DNA of 64,000 nt, taken from contig NZ_PJJM01000104.1 in the NCBI RefSeq assembly GCF_002929805.1, positions 124,001-188,000 of the forward strand, read 5' to 3'. Shown piece after piece: positions 55,298 through 64,000 of the stretch. Position 1 is the stretch's first letter. Every line of letters begins with the position of its first letter. Below the pieces are notes generated by a model. That model made no database searches, had not been told where the DNA came from, and saw nothing but the letters and a program-made list of their open reading frames with translations. Position numbers and translations under genes: made by a program. The stretch comes from Cryobacterium sp. Y50 (GTDB taxonomy: Bacteria; Actinomycetota; Actinomycetes; Actinomycetales; Microbacteriaceae).

Positions 55298-56485
55298 ATG
55301 ACTTCACCTACTTCTGCCGTCGACCAGCGGGCGCCGATCGTCCAGCTGGCAGTCGGTCCGCTCAGTATCGGCCCGCTCACGCTTGATGTGCCCGTGGTGC
55401 TCGCCCCGATGGCTGGCATCACCAATACCGCGTTTCGCCGGCTGTGCCGCGAATACGGTGCCGGACTGTTCGTGAGCGAGATGATCACTTCCCGAGCGCT
55501 CGTCGAACGCAACACCGAGACCATGCGGTTGATCACCCATCATGAAAGTGAAACCACCCGTTCCATTCAGCTCTACGGCGTTGACCCGAAAACGGTGTCA
55601 GAGGCCGTGACCATGCTCGTCGCTGAGGACCGCGCCGATCACATCGACCTCAACTTCGGCTGCCCAGTTCCCAAGGTCACCCGCAAGGGCGGGGGAGCTG
55701 CCCTGCCGTGGAAGATCGGCCTGTTCCGTCAGATCGTCGAGGCGGCCGTCACCGCGGCCGGCCCAATACCGCTGACCGTGAAGATGCGCAAGGGCATCGA
55801 CGCCGACCACCTCACCTACCTTGAGGCCGGAAAGGCCGCTGCCGGAGCCGGCGTTGCCTCCATCGCCCTGCACGGCCGAACGGCCGCCGAGTTCTACTCC
55901 GGCCACGCCGACTGGTCGGCCATCGAGAAGCTCAAGAACGCCATCAGTGACGTACCGGTGCTCGGCAACGGCGACATCTGGTCGGCCGACGATGCTCTGC
56001 GCATGGTCAGTGAGACCGGATGCGACGGCGTCGTCGTCGGGCGTGGCTGCCTCGGCCGCCCGTGGCTCTTTGGCGACCTCGACGCTGCATTTCGTGGGCA
56101 GGAACTCAAGGCCGAACCGGGCCTGGGCCAGGTCATCAACGCATTCCGCCGCCACGCCGAACTGCTCACCGAATACTTTGACAGCGAAGACCGGGCTTGC
56201 CGCGACATTCGCAAGCACGTCGCTTGGTACTTCAAGGGCTACCCGGTCGGCGGCGACCTGCGCGCGAGCCTCGCCATGGTGCAGTCTCTCGCCCAACTCG
56301 ACGACCTGCTCGGCACCCTCGACTCCTCGCTGCCCTACCCGGGCGCGGACGTTGAAGGACCGCGCGGCCGGGCGGGAACACCGAAGAAACCATCGCTGCC
56401 CGAGCACTGGCTCGAGTCGCAGGATCTCGTCGGTGAGCAACGACTGAATTTGACCGAGGGCGAAGGGGACACCAGCGGTGGCTAA
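55298..56485 (+). CDS. dusB: tRNA-dihydrouridine synthase DusB
   Basis: DusB reduces specific uridines in tRNA with FMN and NADPH. The 395-residue protein has VVLAPMAGITNTAFRRLC, a catalytic Cys in NFGCPVPKVTRKGGG, and VIGNGDIWSADDALRM-like (VPVLGNGDIWSADDAL) and VGRGCLGRPWLF. The start ATG 55298 fits the family. It overlaps the dgt start by eight bases. Confidence 0.95.
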   Translation: MTSPTSAVDQRAPIVQLAVGPLSIGPLTLDVPVVLAPMAGITNTAFRRLCREYGAGLFVSEMITSRALVERNTETMRLITHHESETTRSIQLYGVDPKTVSEAVTMLVAEDRADHIDLNFGCPVPKVTRKGGGAALPWKIGLFRQIVEAAVTAAGPIPLTVKMRKGIDADHLTYLEAGKAAAGAGVASIALHGRTAAEFYSGHADWSAIEKLKNAISDVPVLGNGDIWSADDALRMVSETGCDGVVVGRGCLGRPWLFGDLDAAFRGQELKAEPGLGQVINAFRRHAELLTEYFDSEDRACRDIRKHVAWYFKGYPVGGDLRASLAMVQSLAQLDDLLGTLDSSLPYPGADVEGPRGRAGTPKKPSLPEHWLESQDLVGEQRLNLTEGEGDTSGG

Positions 56486-57728
56486 CAAAACCGGGTACAG
56501 CGAAACCGATGAGGCCCGCTGGTTTCCCGAAGAGCACTATTCGCGGCGCAGCGATTTTGCCCGCGACCGCGCCCGCCTGCTGCACTCAAGCGCCCTGCGC
56601 CGCCTCGCGGCCAAGACTCAGGTGCTCAGTCCCACGGCGGGGCTCGACTTTGCCCGCAACCGACTAACCCATTCGCTCGAGGTCGCCCAGGTCGGGCGAG
56701 AGATCGCGTCACGCCTCAACGTAGACCCCGACATCGTCGATACCGCCTGTCTTGCGCACGATATCGGGCATCCTCCCTTTGGGCACAACGGCGAGAAAGC
56801 GCTCAGCCTATGGTCGGAAGACATCGGCGGCTTTGAGGGTAACGCGCAGACCCTGCGTTTGCTCACCCGGCTCGAGCCGAAGGTGTTTGGGCCTGATGGG
56901 CGAAGCTACGGCCTCAACCTGACCCGGGCGAGCCTCGATGCAAGCTGCAAGTATCCCTGGCCAGAAGGATCCTCGGTCTATGACCCGAGCGGCCGGGCCA
57001 AGTTCGGGTTCTACCAGGACGACATGTCCGCGTTCGAGTGGCTGCGTACGGGTGCGCCCGACCGGCAACTCTGCATCGAAGCCCAGGTGATGGACCTCTC
57101 CGACGACATCGCGTACAGCGTGCACGACTTCGAAGACGCCATCGTCAACGGCTACGTCGATGTGGCAGCGCTGAGCAGCCGTGCAGATCACGACGAACTC
57201 CTCGCCACCATGTCGGAATGGATCGGCGACGAGACCAGCGCCGAGGACCTGGCGACCGCGTTCAACCGGCTCGACTCCCTCGATGTCTGGATGGACTCCT
57301 GGACCGCGGGGCGGCGCGACCAGGGTCACCTGAAAAACCTTACGAGCCAGCTCATCGGCCGGTTCAGCAGTGCCGCCGTGCACGCCACCAAAGAGTCCCA
57401 CCCCGACGCGAACATGCTGCGGTTCGGGGCAAATGTGATCGTGCCGCGCGAGATCCAGGCCGAAATTGCGGTGCTCAAAGGCATCGTCGCGGCGTTCGTC
57501 ATGACCCGCAACACCCGCAAACCCATCTACGTGCAGCAGCGCCAGGTACTCACCTTGCTCGCCCAAACCCTGCACCAGTCCGGTGATGAACACCTCGACC
57601 CCGGCTTTCGCGAAGACTGGCAGGCCGCCGCCGACGATGCCTCCCGCAAGCGAGTCATCGTTGACCAGGTCGCGAGCCTCACCGACCAGTCCGCCCTGGC
57701 CTGGTACGAGCGCCTGGTACAGGGCTAG
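56478..57728 (+). CDS. dgt: Deoxyguanosinetriphosphate triphosphohydrolase-like protein
   Basis: A 416-residue HD-domain dNTP triphosphohydrolase that splits dGTP (or other dNTPs) to the nucleoside and triphosphate. The HD-site residues are in NRLTHSLEVAQ and CLAHDIGHPPFGHNGE, followed by DLSDDIAYSVHDFEDAI. The start GTG 56478 (MANKTGYSETD) overlaps dusB. The dusB-dgt order is common in actinobacteria. Confidence 0.94.
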   Translation: MANKTGYSETDEARWFPEEHYSRRSDFARDRARLLHSSALRRLAAKTQVLSPTAGLDFARNRLTHSLEVAQVGREIASRLNVDPDIVDTACLAHDIGHPPFGHNGEKALSLWSEDIGGFEGNAQTLRLLTRLEPKVFGPDGRSYGLNLTRASLDASCKYPWPEGSSVYDPSGRAKFGFYQDDMSAFEWLRTGAPDRQLCIEAQVMDLSDDIAYSVHDFEDAIVNGYVDVAALSSRADHDELLATMSEWIGDETSAEDLATAFNRLDSLDVWMDSWTAGRRDQGHLKNLTSQLIGRFSSAAVHATKESHPDANMLRFGANVIVPREIQAEIAVLKGIVAAFVMTRNTRKPIYVQQRQVLTLLAQTLHQSGDEHLDPGFREDWQAAADDASRKRVIVDQVASLTDQSALAWYERLVQG

Positions 57729-58034
57729 CACCCGCCTCCTCTCGACTCCCTTGCTGGTCGGGGCCCAGGCCCACGTTCAGATCCTGGGACCAGACACGAA
57801 GTCCCGCGTAACGCCGTAGGTCCCGCGCGGTGCGCTCGGCTGGCGCCGCGCTGGTGCCAGAACGCGCGGGCACTGGCGTATGTTCCACCATCGGCTTCGC
57901 GACGTATGTTTCGTCTTGGGCGAATCCGAGGATTCAGATTGCTCCAACTCTCGAAGACACATGACTGTACTGCAAGCGGCGCGAACCACCACAGGATACC
58001 CACGCAGTCAGCTGTGGCTCGATAAGCTAAACGG
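57729..58034. other. Intergenic region between dgt and rpe
   Basis: 306 bases with no gene I can support in either strand. The end carries the rpe -10 box. No tRNA, hairpin with T-tract or repeat was noticed. Confidence 0.55.
58023..58028 (+). promoter_or_regulatory. Leaderless -10 box TAAGCT for rpe
   Basis: TAAGCT ends seven bases before ATG 58035, with no Shine-Dalgarno sequence. Confidence 0.6.
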
Positions 58035-58709
58035 ATGGCTACCCGCATAAATCCGAGCATCCTCGCCGCCGATTTCGCCAATTTCGAGAGGGAACTGGGC
58101 CGTATCCGCTCTGCCGACCTCGTTCACGTCGACATCATGGACAACCACTTCGTGCCGAACCTCACCTTCGGGCTGGGCATGGTCGAGCGGCTCCAGCAGG
58201 TGTCGCCGCTGCCGCTGGACATCCACTTGATGATCGACGACCCCGAACGGTGGGCGCCTGGCTACGCCGAGGCCGGTGCCTACTCGGTCACCTTTCACGC
58301 CGAGGCGACGACCGAGCCCGTCGCTCTGGCCCGTCGCCTGCGGCAGATCGGCGTGCGCGCTGGCATCGCCCTGAAACCGGGCACCGATGTCGCGCCGTAT
58401 CTCGAACTGCTCCCCGAATTCGACCAGGTGCTCGTGATGACCGTTGAGCCCGGTTTTGGCGGGCAGAGCTTCATGGAAGAGACCATGCCGAAGCTATCCC
58501 AGCTCCGATCACAGGTGCAGAAGATCGGCCTCGACGTTTGGCTGCAGGTCGACGGTGGCATCACCGCGCAGACCATCGAGATCGCAGCCAGAGCCGGTGC
58601 CGACACCTTCGTGGCCGGATCCAGTGTGTTCGGGGCCGAGAATCCGGCCGCCCAGATCGGTCTGCTGCGGGAGCGCGCGGCGAGTCACCGTCACGGGCGG
58701 GTAACCTAG
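58035..58709 (+). CDS. rpe: Ribulose-phosphate 3-epimerase
   Basis: Rpe interconverts ribulose-5-phosphate and xylulose-5-phosphate in the pentose phosphate pathway, the source of PRPP used by the his genes downstream. The 224-residue TIM barrel contains [54 protein letters not shown] and [10 protein letters not shown], with the conserved His and Asp metal ligands. It is followed four bases later by hisE. Confidence 0.96.
   Translation: MATRINPSILAADFANFERELGRIRSADLVHVDIMDNHFVPNLTFGLGMVERLQQVSPLPLDIHLMIDDPERWAPGYAEAGAYSVTFHAEATTEPVALARRLRQIGVRAGIALKPGTDVAPYLELLPEFDQVLVMTVEPGFGGQSFMEETMPKLSQLRSQVQKIGLDVWLQVDGGITAQTIEIAARAGADTFVAGSSVFGAENPAAQIGLLRERAASHRHGRVT
58702..58707 (+). promoter_or_regulatory. 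Leaderless -10 box TAACCT for hisE
   Basis: TAACCT lies in the last codons of rpe and ends seven bases before GTG 58714. It would give hisE its own leaderless transcript. Confidence 0.55.
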
Positions 58710-58713
58710 AGTC

Positions 58714-58977
58714 GTGAAAACTTTCGATGACCTGTTCGTAGAACTCAGCGACAAGGCCCGCAACCGCCCGGAAGGCTCCGGTACCGTTCGTGAACTCGAT
58801 GCCGGCGTGCATGCCATTGGCAAGAAGATCGTCGAAGAAGCGGCCGAAGTCTGGATGGCCGCCGAGTTTCAGAGCGATGATGAAACCTCTGCCGAAATCT
58901 CTCAGCTGCTCTATCACCTGCAGGTTATGATGATCGCTAAAGGCCTCTCTCCAGCCGATATTTACCGACATTTGTGA
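58714..58977 (+). CDS. hisE: Phosphoribosyl-ATP pyrophosphatase
   Basis: HisE hydrolyses PR-ATP to PR-AMP, the second step of histidine synthesis. The 87-residue all-alpha protein includes [22 protein letters not shown], the [18 protein letters not shown] metal-binding helix (EEAAE) and [10 protein letters not shown] at the end. The GTG start at 58714 is near the rpe end and probably leaderless. Confidence 0.96.
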   Translation: MKTFDDLFVELSDKARNRPEGSGTVRELDAGVHAIGKKIVEEAAEVWMAAEFQSDDETSAEISQLLYHLQVMMIAKGLSPADIYRHL

Positions 58978-59047
58978 CCGCGCCAGCGCCTGTGCTGGCC
59001 CGAAATCATTGACTAGTCGCGTGATCTAAAACCGAGAGAATATCCCC

Positions 59048-59887
59048 ATGCTGAGAATTGCCGTGCCCAACAAGGGCTCGTTGTCTGAAACCGCCGCGCA
59101 GATGCTCGCCGAGGCCGGCTATGCCGGTCGTCGCGACCCGCGCGACCTCGTCACCGCCGACCCGCGCAACGGGGTCGAATTCTTTTACCTGCGTCCGCGT
59201 GACATCGCCACCTACGTCGGCTCCGGTGCCCTCGACGTTGGAATCACCGGTCGTGACCTGCTGCTGGACTCTCACTCCAAGGCGCGGGAAATCGCCAGCC
59301 TCGACTTCGGCGACTCCACCTTTCGCTTCGCCGGACCGGCCGGGCGCTTCACCGAGCTGAAAGATCTCGACGGTTTACGGATCGCCACGAGCTATCCCGG
59401 TCTGGTCGAACGCTTTCTCGCCACCCACTCGGTGACCGTCGATCTGGTCGAACTCGATGGGGCCGTTGAATCAGCGGTTCAGCTCGGGGTAGCGGATGCC
59501 GTTGCCGACGTTGTCTCCACCGGCACCACACTGCGCAAGGCCGGCCTCGAAATCTTTGGACCGGTCATCCTCGAATCCACCGCCGTACTGATCAGCTCCA
59601 CCAACGACAAGGCCGGAATCGCGACACTGCTACGCCGCCTGCAGGGCGTTCTCGTGGCCCGCCAATATGTGCTGCTCGACTACGACATTCCGGTCGCGCT
59701 GCTCGACACGGCCGCCGCGCTCGCGCCCGGCATCGAATCGCCGACCGTCTCCTCGCTACACGACCCCGAGTGGGCCGCAGTGCGGGTCATGATCGCCCGA
59801 CTGGACATGAACAACGTGATGGATGCGCTCTACGCCATCGGGGCCAGAGCCATTTTGGTCACCACCATTCACAACGCCCGTCTCTAG
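59048..59887 (+). CDS. hisG: ATP phosphoribosyltransferase (long form)
   Basis: HisG condenses ATP with PRPP, the committed, histidine-inhibited step. The 279-residue length and the C-terminal part (about 205-279) indicate the long form with an ACT-like regulatory domain. LRIAVPNKGSLSETA, YVGSGALDVGITGRDLL and ADAVADVVSTGTTLRKAGLEIF are visible. Start ATG 59048 follows hisE by 70 bases. Confidence 0.96.
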   Translation: MLRIAVPNKGSLSETAAQMLAEAGYAGRRDPRDLVTADPRNGVEFFYLRPRDIATYVGSGALDVGITGRDLLLDSHSKAREIASLDFGDSTFRFAGPAGRFTELKDLDGLRIATSYPGLVERFLATHSVTVDLVELDGAVESAVQLGVADAVADVVSTGTTLRKAGLEIFGPVILESTAVLISSTNDKAGIATLLRRLQGVLVARQYVLLDYDIPVALLDTAAALAPGIESPTVSSLHDPEWAAVRVMIARLDMNNVMDALYAIGARAILVTTIHNARL

Positions 59888-59911
59888 GTACACGGAAGAG
59901 GACAACCAGCG

Positions 59912-60673
59912 ATGAGCCTGAGTGTGCGCGTCATTCCCTGCCTCGACGTGGCCAACGGTCGTGTCGTCAAAGGGGTCAAGTTTCAGAACCTGCGCGACGC
60001 CGGCGATCCGGTCGAACTCGCGCGCCGCTATTACGAGCAGGGCGCAGACGAGTTGACCTTTCTCGACGTCACGGCGACCGTCGATAACCGTTCGACGACC
60101 TATGACGTGGTGAGCGCGACCGCCGAGCAGGTGTTCATTCCGCTCACTGTCGGCGGTGGTATTCGCAGTGTCGAAGACGTCTCGCGGCTGCAGGCGAGCG
60201 GTGCCGACAAGGTCGGACTGAACAGCGCCGCCATCGCCCGCCCGGCGCTAATCGCGGAGATCGCCGATCGGTTCGGCGCCCAGGTGATTGTGCTCAGCCT
60301 CGATGTGAAGCGATCCGCTCGCACAGAGAGCGGCTTCGTTGTCACGACCCACGGCGGCCGCACCGAAACCGATCTGGATGCTGTGGCCTGGGCCCGGCAG
60401 GCGATCGAGCTCGGCGCCGGGGAGCTTCTGGTGAATTCCATCGACGCCGACGGAACCAAGGCCGGCTTCGATATCGACCTCATCGGCCTCATGCGTGCGA
60501 ACAGTCGGGTTCCGGTGATCGCTTCTGGCGGGGCGGGACGCGCCTCAGACTTTCCGCCGGCGATTCGAGCCGGTGCGGATGCCGTGCTCGCGGCATCCGT
60601 TTTTCACAACCGACAATTGACCATCGGCGATGTTAAGCGAGAACTCGCCGCCGAGGGAATGGTGGTGCGCTGA
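59912..60673 (+). CDS. hisF: Imidazole glycerol phosphate synthase cyclase subunit HisF
   Basis: HisF is the cyclase that forms imidazole glycerol phosphate and AICAR with HisH. The 253-residue TIM barrel shows [52 protein letters not shown] and [15 protein letters not shown], with the two catalytic aspartates. It starts 25 bases after hisG with a GAAGAGG Shine-Dalgarno sequence. HisH and HisA are not in the window. Confidence 0.96.
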   Translation: MSLSVRVIPCLDVANGRVVKGVKFQNLRDAGDPVELARRYYEQGADELTFLDVTATVDNRSTTYDVVSATAEQVFIPLTVGGGIRSVEDVSRLQASGADKVGLNSAAIARPALIAEIADRFGAQVIVLSLDVKRSARTESGFVVTTHGGRTETDLDAVAWARQAIELGAGELLVNSIDADGTKAGFDIDLIGLMRANSRVPVIASGGAGRASDFPPAIRAGADAVLAASVFHNRQLTIGDVKRELAAEGMVVR

Positions 60674-61038
60674 TGAACGATCAACTAACCGATCAGCTTG
60701 ACGCCGCGGTGTTCAACGACGCCGGGCTGCTGCCCGCGGTTATTCAACAGTGGGACACTCATGAGGTGCTCATGCTCGGATGGATGAACCGGGAAGCGCT
60801 GCGCCGCACCCTTACCGAGGGGCGCGTCACGTTCTGGTCGCGCAGCCGCCAGGAATTCTGGCGCAAAGGCGATACCTCCGGCCACGCTCAATACGTTCAC
60901 TCCGCTGCCTTCGATTGCGACAACGACACCTTGCTGGTTCAAATCGACCAGGTCGGAGCCGCCTGCCATACCGGCAGCCACACCTGCTTCGACGGGCGCG
61001 ACCTCGGCGCGATCACCATGGAAAGGCCCACGGAATGA
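60673..61038 (+). CDS. hisI: Phosphoribosyl-AMP cyclohydrolase
   Basis: HisI opens the purine ring of PR-AMP. The 121-residue protein has [35 protein letters not shown] and the metal-binding [26 protein letters not shown]. The start ATG overlaps the hisF stop (TGATG), and its own stop overlaps the trpE start (ATGA). Confidence 0.96.
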   Translation: MNDQLTDQLDAAVFNDAGLLPAVIQQWDTHEVLMLGWMNREALRRTLTEGRVTFWSRSRQEFWRKGDTSGHAQYVHSAAFDCDNDTLLVQIDQVGAACHTGSHTCFDGRDLGAITMERPTE

Positions 61039-62585
61039 GCGGTAGCAGCCCCTCAGGATCCCGCACCGCGGGCTCGACTGCCCGCGTCCAGTTCGATGCG
61101 CTGATCGGCGAGCACCGGGTCATCCCGGTCATCCGTGAACTCTTCGCCGATGGCGAAACCCCGGTGGGCATCTACCGCAAGCTCGCCAATGGGCTGCCCG
61201 GCAGCTTTCTGCTCGAGTCCGCCGAACAGGGCGGCATCTGGTCGCGATTCTCCTTCGTCGGTGTCTCCTCGTTCGGAGTGCTCACCCAACAGGGCGACGA
61301 CACCCGGTGGATCGACTATGGGCTCTCCGCCGAGCGCGCGCTCGGGTCTGCGGCCTCCCTCGGCCCGCTCGCGGCGCTGGCGTACCTGTTCGACCGCTGG
61401 CAGACGCCGCGGCTGCCCGAACACCCGCCACTGACCGGCGGGCTGGTCGGCTTCATCGGCTGGGAGGCGATTCGTCAGATCGAACGCCTGCCGCACCAGC
61501 CGCCCGCCGACTACGACGTTCCCGGCCAGTCCTTCAGCTTCGTCGCCGACCTGGTCGTGCTCGACCACAAATACGGCACCGTGCAGCTCATCGCCAACGT
61601 GCTGAACGACGGCACCGACACGCCCGACAAACTCTGGGCTGCCGCGACTGAGCGCCTCGATTCGCTGCAGAGCCGACTCGCCGCGCCCAGCGAGGCGTGG
61701 CTGGCCGAGGTCGACCTGCAAGCGCCGAGCGCACCCACCAACCGCACCACCCGCGACGATTTTCTGTCGGCTGTCAACATCGGCAAGCAGCACATCGTCG
61801 ACGGAGACGTGTTTCAGGTGGTTATCTCGCAGCGCTTCGACCAGGTCTGCACCGCGCACCCGATCGACGTCTACCGGGTGCTGCGCAGCCTCAACCCCAG
61901 CCCGTACATGTATCTGCTCAGCCTCGAAACCCCGAGCGGCGATCCATACTGGATCGTCGGATCCTCACCGGAAGCGCTGGTCAAGGTGCAAGACCAACGC
62001 GTTTTCACCCACCCGATCGCCGGTTCCAAACCGCGGGGCACAACACCGGATGCCGACGCCGACTATGCGATCGAGCTCGCCGAAGACCCCAAGGAACGTG
62101 CCGAACACCTCATGCTCGTCGACCTCGCCCGCAACGACCTGCTCAAGGTATGCACGGCCGGCTCGGTCGAGGTGACCGAGTTCATGCGCATCGAACGATT
62201 CAGCCACATCATGCACCTCGTCTCCTCGGTCGAGGGCAACCTGGTTCCTGGCAAGACCGCGATCGATGTCTTCCGGGCCACCTTCCCTGCCGGTACGCTC
62301 TCTGGTGCGCCGAAACCGCGGGCGCTCGAGATCATCGACGCTCTCGAACCGGCCCAGCGCGGTGTGTACGGGGGCGTGGTCGGCTATTTCGGTTTCGCCG
62401 GCGATGCCGACCTCGCCATCGCCATCCGCACCGCCACGATCAAGGACGGCATCGCGCGGGTGCAGGCCGGCGGCGGCGTCGTCACCGACTCCGACCCCGC
62501 GTCCGAGTACCAGGAGTCGCAGAACAAGGCGGCAGCCCCGCTGCGAGCAGTCGCCGTCGCCAACGTCATGCGCAGGGTGTACTAG
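61035..62585 (+). CDS. trpE: Anthranilate synthase component I
   Basis: TrpE makes anthranilate from chorismate. Start ATG 61035 gives 516 residues; upstream in-frame sequence is hisI shadow. [13 protein letters not shown] near residue 55 belongs to the tryptophan-binding feedback site. The chorismate domain has [53 protein letters not shown] and the C-terminal [21 protein letters not shown] overlap joins it to the his genes, linking the two aromatic/histidine pathways in one operon. Confidence 0.96.
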   Translation: MSGSSPSGSRTAGSTARVQFDALIGEHRVIPVIRELFADGETPVGIYRKLANGLPGSFLLESAEQGGIWSRFSFVGVSSFGVLTQQGDDTRWIDYGLSAERALGSAASLGPLAALAYLFDRWQTPRLPEHPPLTGGLVGFIGWEAIRQIERLPHQPPADYDVPGQSFSFVADLVVLDHKYGTVQLIANVLNDGTDTPDKLWAAATERLDSLQSRLAAPSEAWLAEVDLQAPSAPTNRTTRDDFLSAVNIGKQHIVDGDVFQVVISQRFDQVCTAHPIDVYRVLRSLNPSPYMYLLSLETPSGDPYWIVGSSPEALVKVQDQRVFTHPIAGSKPRGTTPDADADYAIELAEDPKERAEHLMLVDLARNDLLKVCTAGSVEVTEFMRIERFSHIMHLVSSVEGNLVPGKTAIDVFRATFPAGTLSGAPKPRALEIIDALEPAQRGVYGGVVGYFGFAGDADLAIAIRTATIKDGIARVQAGGGVVTDSDPASEYQESQNKAAAPLRAVAVANVMRRVY

Positions 62586-63229
62586 TGATAGAACGAATGT
62601 CCGCGCGTCGCCTGAAACTCATCCTCATCTTCGCCGTTTTGGGCGCGAGTTCGCTCGCCCTGTTGGCCTGGACTCAGGTATGGGTGCAGGCCGAAGTCGG
62701 ACTCCCCGACGCCGGCACTCAGGTCTTGCAGATCGACGGAACCATTGCCGCGCCGGCGCTGACCGCCCTCGCGCTGTCCGGATTCGCCCTCGCTGCGGCA
62801 CTCACCATAGCCGGTCGGCTCATTCGCATCGTGCTCGGCGCGCTCGAGGTACTCCTCGGGTTCTCGGTGTTTCTCGCCGCGTTCCTAGCGGTGCAAGACC
62901 CCGCCGATGCCAGCGCCGCAGCGGTGACCGCCGCTACGGGAATAGCCGGCCACGAATCGATTCAGCTGAGCGTGCTCGGGACGGTCGTCACTCCGTGGCC
63001 GTACGTGGCGATGAGCGCTGCAATCGTCATGGCGGGTGTTGGTGTGGCCGTCATCGTCACAAGCGGTCGGTGGCCGGGTCCGACCCGAAAGTATCAGGCC
63101 GTTCGGTTTGAACAGGTCGCTTCGCCCGACGGTGCACAACCACTGGCAACCCCGGCCAAAACTGCCGCAGGCGACTCCGTCGGTGACTGGGACGACCTCA
63201 GCCGCGGCGATGACCCGACCGCACGCTGA
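62585..63229 (+). CDS. Trp biosynthesis-associated membrane protein
   Basis: A 214-residue membrane protein of the actinobacterial Trp-operon-associated family (Trp_oprn_chp). Hydrophobic segments lie at about 12-30, 50-72, 80-98 and 130-150, with LLAWTQVWV and QIDGTIAAPALTALALSGFALAAAL as the family signature. The function is unknown. GTG 62585 shares its G with the trpE stop; ATG 62597 is a possible later start. It separates trpE from trpC. Confidence 0.88.
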   Translation: MIERMSARRLKLILIFAVLGASSLALLAWTQVWVQAEVGLPDAGTQVLQIDGTIAAPALTALALSGFALAAALTIAGRLIRIVLGALEVLLGFSVFLAAFLAVQDPADASAAAVTAATGIAGHESIQLSVLGTVVTPWPYVAMSAAIVMAGVGVAVIVTSGRWPGPTRKYQAVRFEQVASPDGAQPLATPAKTAAGDSVGDWDDLSRGDDPTAR

Positions 63230-63303
63230 AGCGCTCGCGTCCGCTCCGCTAGACTTAACCCGCTTGTCAACGTACACAGCAGAATGTATTTATGAGGAGA
63301 ACC

Positions 63304-63534
63304 ATGAGCATCGATCTGTCAGATCCCGGACACGGCCACTCCCCGGCAGCCTGGACTGCTGTCATCATCATGCTGGTCGCGGTCACCATCGGCACGACCG
63401 CATTTTTCTTTGAGCTGCACTGGCTGGTCTGGGCCTCCTTCGGCCTGCTGCTCGCCGGCCTCGTTGTGGGCTATGTGATGAGCAAGGTCGGCTATGGCGT
63501 CAACACCATGACCGCCACGCCGCACGGTCACTGA
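63304..63534 (+). CDS. HGxxPAAW family small membrane protein
   Basis: A 76-residue protein starting [17 protein letters not shown], matching the HGxxPAAW actinobacterial family name motif, with two membrane segments (about 17-35 and 39-60) and the ending [11 protein letters not shown] 63304 has AGGAGA upstream. The family's function is unknown, but it is repeatedly found in trp operons. It precedes trpC by 19 bases. Confidence 0.88.
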   Translation: MSIDLSDPGHGHSPAAWTAVIIMLVAVTIGTTAFFFELHWLVWASFGLLLAGLVVGYVMSKVGYGVNTMTATPHGH

Positions 63535-63553
63535 CCGGCTGCGCTGCCACCTG

Positions 63554-64000
63554 GTGCTCCAAGAACTTCTCGCCGGCGCGGTTTCCGACGCCGAAGAACG
63601 CCTACTCACTCGCCCGTTCGCGAGCGTGGAGGCTGCTGCGCGTATCCGCGCGCCCGCACTCGACGCCCTGCACGCCCTTGCTCCCGCCGAACGGGTCAAG
63701 ATTCTCGCCGAGATCAAGCGGGCGAGCCCGAGCCGCGGCGCCCTCGCGGCCATCACCGATCCCGCAGCGCTGGCCGTCTCCTATGAGGCCGGCGGGGCAA
63801 GCGCCATTAGCGTGCTCACTGAGGGGCGACGCTTTCACGGCTCGCTGACCGACCTCGAGCAGGTGCGCGCCGCGGTGAGCATCCCGATTCTGCGCAAGGA
63901 TTTCATCGGAACGCCGTACCAAGTGTTCGAAGCCCGCGCGGCCGGAGCCGATCTGGTGCTGCTGATCGTTGCCGCTCTCGACCAGCCCACCCTGCTGTCC
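63554..64000 (+). CDS. trpC: Indole-3-glycerol phosphate synthase, 5' part
   Basis: Only the first 149 codons are in the window. GTG 63554 ([16 protein letters not shown] as read from that start) begins the TIM barrel. [15 protein letters not shown] carries the catalytic Lys and Glu region, [15 protein letters not shown] and [15 protein letters not shown] are also characteristic. It converts carboxyphenylamino-deoxyribulose phosphate to indole-3-glycerol phosphate. The gene runs off the window end. Confidence 0.93.
   Translation, partial: MLQELLAGAVSDAEERLLTRPFASVEAAARIRAPALDALHALAPAERVKILAEIKRASPSRGALAAITDPAALAVSYEAGGASAISVLTEGRRFHGSLTDLEQVRAAVSIPILRKDFIGTPYQVFEARAAGADLVLLIVAALDQPTLLS

Overview
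This 64 kb window is GC-rich chromosomal DNA from a high-GC Gram-positive bacterium. Gene content and order point to the Actinomycetota, most likely the family Microbacteriaceae (inference): SepF/YggT/DivIVA(Wag31) downstream of ftsZ, HGxxPAAW and Trp-associated membrane proteins inside a trp operon, cydABDC in one operon, a hrcA-dnaJ-rsmE-HIT-phoH-ybeY-CBS-era cluster, and many apparently leaderless genes with TAGGCT/TAGCCT -10 boxes. I saw no IS element, prophage, CRISPR array, tRNA or rRNA. The window is dominated by core genes.

Layout. 1-7.7 kb: the end of ftsZ, then yggS, sepF, yggT, divIVA, lspA, an rluD-type pseudouridine synthase and dnaE. 7.7-13.6 kb: an acyltransferase, a flavin reductase divergent from hisD, nrdR, quinone-type pyrD and an App1-like phosphatase. 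13.7-17.8 kb: a TetR regulator and a four-gene quaternary-amine/osmoprotectant ABC transporter. 17.8-25.7 kb: an M56 peptidase/BlaI regulator pair divergent from cydABDC, then dedA. 25.9-33.4 kb: leuS, comEA-comEC, holA and rpsT (minus). 33.7-40.7 kb: an alpha/beta hydrolase divergent from an amidohydrolase, then lepA, a DUF1990 protein, hemW and two adjacent DUF4870 paralogs, one broken by an in-frame TGA. 40.8-48 kb: the CIRCE-hrcA-dnaJ-to-era cluster. 48.2-57.7 kb: an LCP protein, leuA, a conserved actinobacterial unknown, recO-uppS, a DsbA/FrnE-like protein, a 44-residue Cys-rich peptide, dusB and dgt. 58-64 kb: rpe, hisE, hisG, hisF, hisI, trpE, two small membrane proteins and the start of trpC.

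How the genes work together. The first block makes and positions the septum and polar growth machinery. The cyd block builds a bd-type oxidase and its CydDC assembly exporter. It faces a BlaI-type repressor across two near-identical 17-bp palindromes, so oxidase expression is probably tied to the BlaI/M56 sensor pair; this is the most interesting regulatory arrangement I found. The hrcA cluster couples heat-shock control to rRNA maturation and methylation (RsmE, YbeY, Era). The last block joins late histidine genes to early tryptophan genes by stop/start overlaps.

The best candidates for new biology are the BlaI-cyd operator region, the Cys-rich micropeptide at 55025-55159, the nonsense-interrupted DUF4870 copy, a very regular leaderless promoter architecture at ten genes, and an over-represented CGGATGC heptamer. 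I found no clear-cut novel defence or mobile system. All functional calls rest on motif and family recognition by eye, without database searches.
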